Assembly: GCA_029258405.1 (NCBI GenBank)
Contig: JARHYY010000133.1
Span: 1 to 30,898 of the forward strand
Reading direction: 5' to 3'
DNA: 30,898 bases
Source of the DNA: Helicobacteraceae bacterium
GTDB lineage: Bacteria > Campylobacterota > Campylobacteria > Campylobacterales > Helicobacteraceae
Made by a program: the position numbers and the translations under genes
In this document: in pieces, positions 23,318-30,775 of the stretch
Numbering within the stretch: the first letter of the stretch is position 1
How the letters are laid out: each line of letters begins with the position of its first letter
The notes under the pieces: model-generated
Told to the model about the DNA's origin: nothing
Seen by the model: only the letters and a program-made list of their open reading frames with translations
Database searches by the model: none

Positions 23318-26088
23318 TGAATAGTATCCTAAAACAGTTAGGTTCTTTTTGGCTTACTTATTTATCATTATTCATTTATGGAGCACTATGTGCTTTAGCA
23401 ACATTTATTGAAAATGATTATGGAACAGAATCAGCAAAAGTACTTATTTATTCAAACAGCTGGTTTGCTTTTCTCCATCTCTTTATAATTATTAATTTAA
23501 TTTTAATCATTATAAGATTTAAATTGCTTGAACGAAAGCGTTATTCAAGTTTTCTATTGCATTTTTCATTTATTATTATTCTTCTTGGTGCTGGCATCAC
23601 AAGATATACTGGCTTTGAAGGCATTTTGCACATAAGAGAAGGAGAAAGCAACGCCATTATGCAATCTGATGAAAATTTTCTTCTTGTTCGTGCATTAAAA
23701 GGCGATGTTGTAGGAGAGCATTATATATATGCCAAAGATTTTCCTTTAGAAATTTCCTACTTGTATTCTAAAAAATTTGATTATGCATTAGACCTGCAAA
23801 ATGAAAAAATTCAATTTATCTATACGGGGTACAAGAAAAGCCCTCAACCAAAAGACAAAAATTCAGAGTTACAACTCAAAGCTCTTTATGGAGATTTTAA
23901 ACAAGATATAAGTATTAAAGAAGGGGAAGTTTATCGATTTCCTTTAGGTGATATGAAAGTAATGGTTGGTTGGGGACCAAGAAATATCGAATTGCCTTTT
24001 AGTATAGAACTTAAAGATTTTGAACTTGAGCGTTATCCGGGCTCTCATGCACCATCATCATATTCATCACAAGTTAATATTATAGATGAAAACAATGACA
24101 TAAAGATACCCTACCATATTTACATGAATAACACTCTTGATTATGGGGGATATAGATTCTTTCAAACTTCTTATGATAAAGATGAACAGGGTACTATTTT
24201 ATCTGTTAATAATGATCCGGGTAAAATACCTACATATATAGGTTATTTTCTCCTTGTTATAGCATTTATATGGATACTTTTTGATTCAAAAGGTCGTTTT
24301 CAGAAATTATCTCGTTTTGTTAAAAACCATAATGGGCTTGCTTGTGTATTATGTTTTATTATATCTTTAAGTCATTATCAGCTTTATGCTCAAGAACAAC
24401 AAGAAATAACTTCATTAGATATTAATGAAGCAAAAAAACAGATAACTACACTCACAAAAGCTATTGTTCATGGATTGCAAACAAATACTCAAGAACATTC
24501 GTATTATTTTTCAAAGTTACTTGTACAAGATTTTGGCGGGAGGATAAAACCTATTGATACCCTTGCAAATGATTTTATACATAAAATAACTAAAAAAGAT
24601 AATTTTTTAGGAATGAATAATACACAACTTTTTTTAGGAATAACTGCTTACCCAGAAGAATGGAAGACTATTAAAATGATTTACATATCTTCTCCTGCAT
24701 TAAAAAAAATCTTAGGTTTATCAAATGAAGAGAAATATGCCTCTTTTTATGATTTATTTCAAGATGGGTATTATAAACTTTTCAATCTTGTAGCGGAAGT
24801 GAATTTAAAAAAACCATCTGAAAGGAATACTTTAGATAAGGATATATTAAATGTAAATGAACGTTTTGAAGCCTTGTTTCAGATACTCTCTGCCAATGCT
24901 TTACGAATCATTCCAGACCCAACAGGAAAGACACAAAAATGGTACTCTCCTACAGAATTAGAAAATTTTGATGCACAACAAAGGGATTATATATTAGGTA
25001 TAATACGAAATTATTTTTTAAAAATTGATGACTTAGTAGCTGGAGGTAGCCTAGAGCATGCCAATGAATCATTAGAAGAGCTTTTTGCATATCAAAAGCA
25101 ACATGGGAGTTTGCTTATTCCAACACAAAGTCGCATAGATTTAGAAATATTACTAAACCGTTCAAATATTTTTAAAATTTTATGTTATTTTTATCTCTTA
25201 TTCGGTATCACATTATTTGTTATTGCTCTGATAAGAATTCTCCGCAGTAAAAAAGCACATAAAATTGTAGATAATATATTATTAACATGTATAACTATTA
25301 TACTTTTATTACACACTATAGGTTTAGGAATAAGGTGGTATGTTGGTGGGCATGCACCTTGGAGCAATGCTTATGAATCAATGATTTATATTGCATGGGC
25401 GGCTGCATTATGCGGACCTTTATTATTAAGAGATTCTAAGCTTGCTTTTTCAGCATCTGCAATTATGGCTGGAATATCTTTATTTGTTGCACATCTTGGT
25501 TTTATGGATCCTCAAATTGGTAATTTAGTCCCTGTACTTAAATCATATTGGCTTAATATTCATGTTTCCATTATTACAGCAAGTTATGGTTTTTTAGCAT
25601 TATCATTTATTTTAGGGGCATTTACATTGCTTCTTTTTTTGTTTCGTCATTCATCAAGAACTTCAATAGATTCTTCCATACAAGTCTTAGGGGCTATTAA
25701 TGAAATGAGCATGATTGTTGGCTTAGGAATGCTCTCTGTAGGTACATTCCTTGGAGGTGTTTGGGCGAATGAAAGCTGGGGACGCTATTGGGGTTGGGAT
25801 TCTAAAGAAACATGGTCACTTATTTCAATGATAGTATATGTCCTTATTTTGCATGTTCGCTTTATAAAAAATGGTGATCGTCCTTATGTTTTTGCATCAT
25901 TAAGTGTATTGGGGTTTTATTCGATTCTTATGACTTATTTTGGTGTAAATTTCTATCTCTCTGGCATGCACTCTTATGCTGCGGGAGATCCTGTGCCTAT
26001 ACCATCTTTTCTCTATTATCTTGTTGGGGCAACATTTTTACTTATTTTTTCTGCAGGCTTCAAAAGTAATCTTAAAAGTGGTGTATAA
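23317..26088 (+). CDS. ccsBA: System II cytochrome c synthase CcsBA (fused ResB-ResC)
   Basis: The 923-residue fusion exports haem and ligates it to CXXCH motifs of periplasmic c-type cytochromes. The N-terminal ResB/CcsB part has membrane helices near residues 13-32, 47-66 and 73-95, a large periplasmic domain, and another helix near 305-322. The C-terminal CcsA part has several helices and the haem-handling tryptophan-rich motif WGRYWGWDSKETWS (about 819-832), plus GGHAPWSNAYES (about 676-687), whose histidine is a candidate axial ligand. The ATG overlaps the stop of the thioredoxin lipoprotein gene (TAATG). Fusion of B and A is usual in Helicobacter. Confidence 0.94.
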   Translation: MNSILKQLGSFWLTYLSLFIYGALCALATFIENDYGTESAKVLIYSNSWFAFLHLFIIINLILIIIRFKLLERKRYSSFLLHFSFIIILLGAGITRYTGFEGILHIREGESNAIMQSDENFLLVRALKGDVVGEHYIYAKDFPLEISYLYSKKFDYALDLQNEKIQFIYTGYKKSPQPKDKNSELQLKALYGDFKQDISIKEGEVYRFPLGDMKVMVGWGPRNIELPFSIELKDFELERYPGSHAPSSYSSQVNIIDENNDIKIPYHIYMNNTLDYGGYRFFQTSYDKDEQGTILSVNNDPGKIPTYIGYFLLVIAFIWILFDSKGRFQKLSRFVKNHNGLACVLCFIISLSHYQLYAQEQQEITSLDINEAKKQITTLTKAIVHGLQTNTQEHSYYFSKLLVQDFGGRIKPIDTLANDFIHKITKKDNFLGMNNTQLFLGITAYPEEWKTIKMIYISSPALKKILGLSNEEKYASFYDLFQDGYYKLFNLVAEVNLKKPSERNTLDKDILNVNERFEALFQILSANALRIIPDPTGKTQKWYSPTELENFDAQQRDYILGIIRNYFLKIDDLVAGGSLEHANESLEELFAYQKQHGSLLIPTQSRIDLEILLNRSNIFKILCYFYLLFGITLFVIALIRILRSKKAHKIVDNILLTCITIILLLHTIGLGIRWYVGGHAPWSNAYESMIYIAWAAALCGPLLLRDSKLAFSASAIMAGISLFVAHLGFMDPQIGNLVPVLKSYWLNIHVSIITASYGFLALSFILGAFTLLLFLFRHSSRTSIDSSIQVLGAINEMSMIVGLGMLSVGTFLGGVWANESWGRYWGWDSKETWSLISMIVYVLILHVRFIKNGDRPYVFASLSVLGFYSILMTYFGVNFYLSGMHSYAAGDPVPIPSFLYYLVGATFLLIFSAGFKSNLKSGV

Positions 26089-26089
26089 A

Positions 26090-26176
26090 ATGCTTGATAT
26101 TTTATTGATATTATTCTTGGTATTAGTAGTAATTATAGGATTAGGATATTTTTTATACTATGCGTATAAAAAATAA
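26090..26176 (+). CDS. Possible 28-residue single-pass membrane peptide
   Basis: An ATG one base after the ccsBA stop opens a 28-codon frame: MLDILLILFLVLVVIIGLGY, then a short aromatic and basic end with YAYKK. Nearly all of it is one hydrophobic helix with a positive C-terminus. No Shine-Dalgarno of its own is visible, so it would depend on re-initiation by ribosomes finishing ccsBA. It could be an accessory subunit of the cytochrome c machinery or chance; AT-rich DNA often encodes hydrophobic runs. Confidence 0.4.
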   Translation: MLDILLILFLVLVVIIGLGYFLYYAYKK

Positions 26177-26223
26177 TATTGAGATTATATAAACAATTTA
26201 AGATATATATACTTATAATTCTA

Positions 26224-26229
26224 TATAAT
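26224..26229 (+). promoter_or_regulatory. Candidate -10 box for dnaE
   Basis: TATAAT in the 107-base gap before dnaE, about 55 bases before the ATG. Another TATAAT lies at about 26212-26217. The AT-rich setting makes either match uncertain. Confidence 0.35.
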
Positions 26230-26283
26230 CATTACATTAACATTCCTGTTTCTTTGCATAAAATTACAAAAACAAGGGCATTC

Positions 26284-29200
26284 ATGAAAACAGAAACTCC
26301 ACTTTATACCCATCTCCATTTACATACAGAATACTCCATGCTTGATGGAGCTAATAAAATTAAAAAACTTGCCCAACAGATAAAACAATTGGGCATGAAT
26401 AGCGTAAGCATAACCGATCATGGAATCATGTCTGGTGCTTTAGAGTTCTATAAAACCATGAAAGAAGAAGGCATTAAGCCCATTATTGGCATAGAAGCCT
26501 ATATACATAATGGAGAAGAACTTAACGATAAAAATCAACGCTATCACTTTCATCTTTGTTTATATGCAAAAAATGAAATTGGATACAAAAATCTCATGAG
26601 ATTAAGTTCTGAATCATATATAAATGGTTTCTACAGTAAGCCACGCATTAATAAAAAAATATTAAAAAAATTTCATGAGGGTATTATATGCTCATCAGCT
26701 TGCTTGCAGGGTGAAGTTCAATGGCATTTGAACATGACACGAAATAATGCAGAAGAAAAAATTAAAAGACGCAATGGACTACAAGCAGAAGGCTATAAAA
26801 AAGCTTATGAAATAGCAATGGAATATCAAGAGATATTTGGAGAAGATTATTACTTAGAAATTATGAGGCATGGAATTAAAGAACAATTCTTGATTGATGA
26901 ACAGATTATACGCCTTAGTAAAGAAACTGGAATCAAAATTCTTGCTACTAATGATACACACTATCTTAAACGAGAAGATGCACAAACACATGATGTATTT
27001 ATGTGCATCGCAACGAATAGAGAATATAATGACCCTAAAAGACTAAGACATAGCGTTCATGAATTTTATCTCAAAAGCCCAGAAGAACTTCAAAAACTTT
27101 TTTTAGATATTCCCGAAGCTTTAAGTAACACACAAGAAGTAGCAGAAAAATGCAATCTCGATTTAAAATTAGGGAATCCTAAAGCTCCAAATTTTAAATT
27201 TACACAAGAATATGCACATAATGAAGGTTTAGAACATATTTACAAAGATGAAGAATATTTTATTCATAAATGTAAAGAAGGACTTAAAGAACGATTAAAA
27301 TATATACCTAAAGAACAACATGCTTTATATTGGGAACGCTTAGAAAACGAAATGAAAATTATTAATGATATGAAATTTGCAGGCTATATGCTCATTGTGT
27401 GGGATTTTGTAAGAGCTGCTAAAGAAATGGGGATACCTACAGGACCTGGGAGAGGAAGTGCTGCTGGTAGTCTTGCTGCCTATGCATTACGAATTACGAA
27501 TATCAATCCATTGCAATATACTTTACTTTTTGAACGCTTTTTAAACCCTGAACGCGTTAGCATGCCAGATATTGATATGGACTTTTGCCAAAATAGACGA
27601 GATGAAATTTTTGATTATGTAGTTAATAAATATGGTCGCTACAATGTTGCTCAAGTCATTACTTTTAACACTCTTAAGGCTAAGGGAGCGATAAGAGATG
27701 TTGCAAGAGTTATGGGTATGGCTTATCAAGAAGCAAATTCAATGGCAAAGCTTATTCCTAATGAATTAGGAATAACCCTTAATGGCAAAGGGGAACAAGG
27801 AGATTCAAACTATATTCCGGGTGCATTTCAAAAAGAACCAAAATTACAAGAACTCATTAACTCAAACCCATTAGCAAAACAAATATGGGGATTTGCGAGC
27901 TCATTAGAAGGACTTAAAAGGAATACTGGTATTCATGCTGCAGCAGTTGTTATTGATTCTGATGCAGAATTATGGAATAAAACCCCTTTATATAAACCAA
28001 GCAATGAAGATAAAATTGTTACCCAATATTCAATGGAATATCTTGAAGATATTGACCTTATAAAATTTGATTTTTTAGGTTTAAAAACACTTACTCTCAT
28101 CGATTCTGCCATCAAGCTTATTAAAGAGCGATATGCTCAAGATATTAATCTTGATACACTTGATGTTAATGATAGCGAAGTATATAAGCTTATCTCTAGC
28201 GGAGCAACGATAGGATTATTCCAAATAGAATCTAAAGGAATGCAAGATCTTGCAAAAAATCTCAAGCCATCTTCATTTGAAGATATAATTGCTATGTTAG
28301 CTCTATATCGCCCAGGACCAATGGAAACAGGTATGTTAAATGATTTTATCGATGGTAAGCATGGAAGAAAATCTGTAACATATATATTTGATTCTTTAAA
28401 GGAAATTCTTAAACCAACTTATGGAGTTATTGTTTATCAGGAACAAGTTATGCAAATTGTCCAAGAAATTGGGGGGTTTAGCCTTGGTAAAGCAGATATT
28501 ATAAGAAGGGCTATGGGCAAAAAGAAAAAAGAAGAAATGGAAAAAAATAAAGAAGAATTTATACAAGGAGCCATTAAGCAAGGTTACAATAAAGAAAAAG
28601 CTGAAGAATTATTTGATATGATTGATAAATTTGCAGGCTATGGTTTTAATAAATCCCATTCAGCAGCTTATGCTCTTATTACATATCAAACAAGCTATTT
28701 AAAGAAATATTATCCACATGAATTTATGGCGGCTTTACTATCATCTGAAGGAGGCAATACAGATAAAATTGTAGAATATATTGAAGAAGCCAAACGAATG
28801 GGAATACGAATTTTACCTCCAGATATTCATTATTCCAATATTGAATTTAGTGTTGCTGATAAAGATAATGAAAAAGTAATCTTATTTGGATTAGGGGCTA
28901 TAAAAGGTGTAGGTGATGTAGCATTGAATATTATATTAGAAGAACGGCAAAAAGCTCCTTTTACCGATTTGCAAGATTTTATCCTACGAATTGATAACCA
29001 AAAAGTAAATAAAAAAAATTTAGAATCACTTATTAAAAGTGGAGCGATGAGTTTTGGATACACAAGACATTCTCTCATGAATTCTATTGATATGATAACT
29101 GAAACATCAAAATTAGCAAGCAAGGCAAAAAAAGAACAATCTGTATCACTCTTTCAAGGGGTTCAAGATTTTATTCAAATTGAAATTGCTATTCAAGATG

Positions 29201-29880
29201 AAGAAGAATATAGTTTAAAAGAAATTCTTAATTTCGAAAAGGAAACTTTAGGTTTCTATGTTTCTGGACATCCTTTAGAAGAATTCAGAGATGAGATAAA
29301 TCAAATAAACTATACAAAAATTAGTGACATTAAAAATATAGAAGATGGTTCAGAGATTCTTTTGGTAGGTAAAGTAGAAGATATTGCCATTAAATTTAGT
29401 AAAAAAGGTAGTCGTTTTGGTATTATTACTTTTTTAGATTTTTATGGAACTTTAGAATTAACATCATTTGAAAATGAGCTTAAAGAAATAGAAGAACATT
29501 ATAGTCAGCATATTGATAAACCAATATGCTTTAAAAGTCGTGTTGAGAGAGATGGGGAAAGAATACAATTACGAATAATAAAAACTCTTAGTTTAGCAAA
29601 TGCAAAAAAAGAGAAAGTAAATGTGAAATTTTACAATAAAGAAGAACTTGTTACAAAAGATATAACAGCTCCTCTTATATTATTTATCGATAACATTAAC
29701 GATTCAGCAGAAATTATTGATAAAATTAAAGAGATAGGCATACAACAAGAAGGCAAGAGAAGATTATGGCTTATTGTTAAATATAATGGAAAAAATATAA
29801 AAATTGAAACAAACTTTTATGTTCATAGTGATATTCAAAAATTACTCCCCCATACACTTCATTGGGAAAAGGGGGCTTAA
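26284..29880 (+). CDS. dnaE: DNA polymerase III alpha subunit DnaE
   Basis: The replicative polymerase catalytic subunit, 1198 residues from the ATG at 26284. The frame is open further up to 26179, but that extension is not family-like, whereas MKTETPLYTHLHLHTEYSML is the normal start. The PHP domain comes first (HLHLHTEYSMLDG, TDHGIMSGALEF). The C-family polymerase core has GPGRGSAAGSLAAY (about 382-395), the catalytic pair in MPDIDMDF (about 425-432) and a third aspartate in IKFDFLGLKTL (near 597). Later parts are GYGFNKSHSAAYAL, a helix-hairpin-helix region (GLGAIKGVGDVAL) and an OB fold (about 1020-1060). A weak AGGG precedes the ATG. It is the last core gene before mobile-looking DNA. 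Confidence 0.95.
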   Translation: MKTETPLYTHLHLHTEYSMLDGANKIKKLAQQIKQLGMNSVSITDHGIMSGALEFYKTMKEEGIKPIIGIEAYIHNGEELNDKNQRYHFHLCLYAKNEIGYKNLMRLSSESYINGFYSKPRINKKILKKFHEGIICSSACLQGEVQWHLNMTRNNAEEKIKRRNGLQAEGYKKAYEIAMEYQEIFGEDYYLEIMRHGIKEQFLIDEQIIRLSKETGIKILATNDTHYLKREDAQTHDVFMCIATNREYNDPKRLRHSVHEFYLKSPEELQKLFLDIPEALSNTQEVAEKCNLDLKLGNPKAPNFKFTQEYAHNEGLEHIYKDEEYFIHKCKEGLKERLKYIPKEQHALYWERLENEMKIINDMKFAGYMLIVWDFVRAAKEMGIPTGPGRGSAAGSLAAYALRITNINPLQYTLLFERFLNPERVSMPDIDMDFCQNRRDEIFDYVVNKYGRYNVAQVITFNTLKAKGAIRDVARVMGMAYQEANSMAKLIPNELGITLNGKGEQGDSNYIPGAFQKEPKLQELINSNPLAKQIWGFASSLEGLKRNTGIHAAAVVIDSDAELWNKTPLYKPSNEDKIVTQYSMEYLEDIDLIKFDFLGLKTLTLIDSAIKLIKERYAQDINLDTLDVNDSEVYKLISSGATIGLFQIESKGMQDLAKNLKPSSFEDIIAMLALYRPGPMETGMLNDFIDGKHGRKSVTYIFDSLKEILKPTYGVIVYQEQVMQIVQEIGGFSLGKADIIRRAMGKKKKEEMEKNKEEFIQGAIKQGYNKEKAEELFDMIDKFAGYGFNKSHSAAYALITYQTSYLKKYYPHEFMAALLSSEGGNTDKIVEYIEEAKRMGIRILPPDIHYSNIEFSVADKDNEKVILFGLGAIKGVGDVALNIILEERQKAPFTDLQDFILRIDNQKVNKKNLESLIKSGAMSFGYTRHSLMNSIDMITETSKLASKAKKEQSVSLFQGVQDFIQIEIAIQDEEEYSLKEILNFEKETLGFYVSGHPLEEFRDEINQINYTKISDIKNIEDGSEILLVGKVEDIAIKFSKKGSRFGIITFLDFYGTLELTSFENELKEIEEHYSQHIDKPICFKSRVERDGERIQLRIIKTLSLANAKKEKVNVKFYNKEELVTKDITAPLILFIDNINDSAEIIDKIKEIGIQQEGKRRLWLIVKYNGKNIKIETNFYVHSDIQKLLPHTLHWEKGA

Positions 29881-30127
29881 TTTATACGATTCTTTTACCT
29901 CAATGCCATAAGCCAAAACTCACATAAAAGAATTTACTCAATACTATATAATAAACTATATTATGTATTATATGAGCAAATCATAGGCAACCATATATAG
30001 ACACAAAACTTGCCACCTTAATGATTCTAAGATATAAAGCTCTTATATAAGAATAAAGCATAGCTCTATATTGCACTACAGAACAAAACAGCTTTTTGTA
30101 TAAAATATCTTAAAATAATATTTATAT
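29881..30127. other. Non-coding AT-rich stretch between dnaE and the mobile-looking module
   Basis: No coding frame, tRNA or convincing terminator is visible. It holds AT-rich inverted repeats, including a perfect 12-base palindrome TCTTATATAAGA (30041-30052) and arms ATATAATA/TATTATAT near 29945-29970. It probably contains the promoter of the downstream regulator, and the border of an inserted element may fall here, but I cannot identify an attachment site. Confidence 0.5.
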
Positions 30128-30147
30128 TGTTTTAAAATGTTTTAAAA
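30128..30147 (+). repeat. Two adjacent copies of TGTTTTAAAA, possible operator
   Basis: The ten-base unit occurs at 30128-30137 and again at 30138-30147, directly before the small HTH gene. Each copy includes the palindrome TTTTAAAA, and the ten-base spacing equals about one helical turn, so two dimers could bind the same face. A nearby TATATT (30123-30128) could be its -10. Autoregulation by the downstream protein is an inference. Confidence 0.4.
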
Positions 30148-30175
30148 GAGGGAATTTAAACATACAAGGAAAAAC

Positions 30176-30415
30176 ATGGCAGATAAAAGCGAGAATCTCA
30201 TTAAAAAAACATGTAAAGAATTAGGGCTAACCTATAGAGAACTAGGCGAGGCTATAGGGTATGGTGAGGAAACTATATCAAAAGCTTCTCGTGCAGAAAA
30301 AATATCAATGCCTATGCAAAGAGCGGTAGAACTCTTTTTACAAAATAGGGAATTAGAAAGCAAACTATCACATCTTAATGAATTAAAAACTATTCTAAAA
30401 AAGATAATGGAATAA
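30176..30415 (+). CDS. Small HTH regulator of phage or mobile-element type
   Basis: This 79-residue protein has a helix-turn-helix of the Cro/XRE kind in the first 45 residues (KKTCKELGLTYRELGEAIGY, then EETISKASRAEKISMPMQRA) and a heptad-like C-terminal helix (LFLQNRELESKLSHLNELK) suited to dimerisation. AAGGAAA stands before the ATG. Such short regulators are common at the immunity region of prophages. It is followed by small ORFs and a Bro-N gene, which fits that setting. The target operator is not known; the tandem repeat upstream and the palindrome at 30501-30521 are candidates. Confidence 0.8.
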   Translation: MADKSENLIKKTCKELGLTYRELGEAIGYGEETISKASRAEKISMPMQRAVELFLQNRELESKLSHLNELKTILKKIME

Positions 30416-30462
30416 AAATCTACAAAAAAGATACAAAAACAGAAAAAAACACCTATAATTAA

Positions 30463-30492
30463 TTGACTTTTAGGTATTAAATTCTGTATAAT
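30463..30492 (+). promoter_or_regulatory. Strong sigma70-type promoter of the small-ORF region
   Basis: TTGACT at 30463-30468, 18 bases, then TATAAT at 30487-30492: five of six and six of six matches to consensus, unusual for Helicobacter, where a clear -35 is often missing. The predicted start near 30499-30500 places a perfect hairpin at the very 5' end of the transcript. Confidence 0.7.
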
Positions 30493-30500
30493 TCCTTTGA

Positions 30501-30521
30501 AAGCGGAATAAAATTCCGCTT
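30501..30521 (+). promoter_or_regulatory. Perfect 9-bp inverted repeat at the predicted transcript start
   Basis: Arms AAGCGGAAT (30501-30509) and ATTCCGCTT (30513-30521) with a three-base AAA loop. As RNA it would be a 5'-terminal stem-loop that could protect the message; as DNA it could be an operator overlapping the start site. There is no T-run after it, so it is not a usual terminator. Confidence 0.65.
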
Positions 30522-30544
30522 ATCTCATTACAAAGGTGGAATGC

Positions 30545-30622
30545 ATGAAGTTGCTAGATGTTTTGATTAAAACTGCCATTTTAATCTACATCATATCCAA
30601 AATCATCAAAACTTGGATGTAA
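30545..30622 (+). CDS. 25-residue hydrophobic cationic peptide, toxin-like candidate
   Basis: The ATG at 30545 follows AAAGGTGG (30532-30539) with five bases between and encodes 25 residues beginning MKLLDVLIKTAILIYIISK and ending IIKTWM. It is a short amphipathic or membrane-spanning helix with four lysines. An earlier ATG at 30541 gives only nine codons. The good promoter, 5' hairpin and ribosome binding site argue that it is expressed. Size, charge and structured mRNA resemble type I toxins such as AapA of H. pylori, but no sequence identity is claimed; it could equally be a small phage membrane protein. Confidence 0.5.
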   Translation: MKLLDVLIKTAILIYIISKIIKTWM

Positions 30623-30630
30623 TAAAATGG
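30576..30630 (+). other. Imperfect long inverted repeat over the end of the small ORF
   Basis: CCATTTTA (30576-30583) pairs with TAAAATGG (30623-30630), and TACAT (30587-30591) with ATGTA (30617-30621); CCAA (30597-30600) can also pair with TTGG (30613-30616). The stem encloses the second half of the 25-residue ORF and its stop codon. It shares bases 30629-30630 with the next hairpin, so the two exclude each other in part. Confidence 0.45.
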
Positions 30631-30649
30631 TGGGGAGAGTATCCCCACC
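30629..30649 (+). other. GC-rich perfect 8-bp hairpin after the small ORF
   Basis: Arms GGTGGGGA (30629-30636) and TCCCCACC (30642-30649) with loop GAGTA. It is far more GC-rich than its surroundings. No T-run follows, so a simple intrinsic terminator is unlikely. The 3' arm contains CCACC, complementary to GGTGG in the ribosome binding site of the upstream ORF. Confidence 0.6.
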
Positions 30650-30692
30650 CTGCAATTTCATTAAATGGATTCTACCGAGAAAGGATAAACAT

Positions 30693-30773
30693 ATGAGTGA
30701 AATTTTAGAAGTTGTAGAAGTTGCATTATTAGCATACATTGCTATCATGGTTACTAGACAGAAAAGGGGGTAA
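30693..30773 (+). CDS. 26-residue single-pass membrane peptide
   Basis: The ATG follows AAAGGAT by eight bases and encodes MSEILEVVEVALLAYIAIMV followed by TRQKRG. An acidic N-terminus, a hydrophobic stretch and a basic C-terminus form a classic small membrane peptide. The stop is two bases before the ATG of the Bro-N gene, so the two are probably co-translated. I do not recognise it; small phage membrane peptides are common in such modules. Confidence 0.5.
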   Translation: MSEILEVVEVALLAYIAIMVTRQKRG

Positions 30774-30775
30774 TA

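Noticed and set aside
26179..26283. N-terminal extension of DnaE
   Set aside because: The extra residues precede the universal PHP start and are isoleucine- and tyrosine-rich AT translation; ATG 26284 fits the family.
29881..30175. tRNA gene or attachment site at the border of the mobile-looking region
   Set aside because: No cloverleaf, T-loop sequence or direct repeat pair could be identified within the window.
30629..30649. GC-rich hairpin as an intrinsic terminator
   Set aside because: No T-run follows, and ORFs with ribosome binding sites continue in the same direction at short distance.
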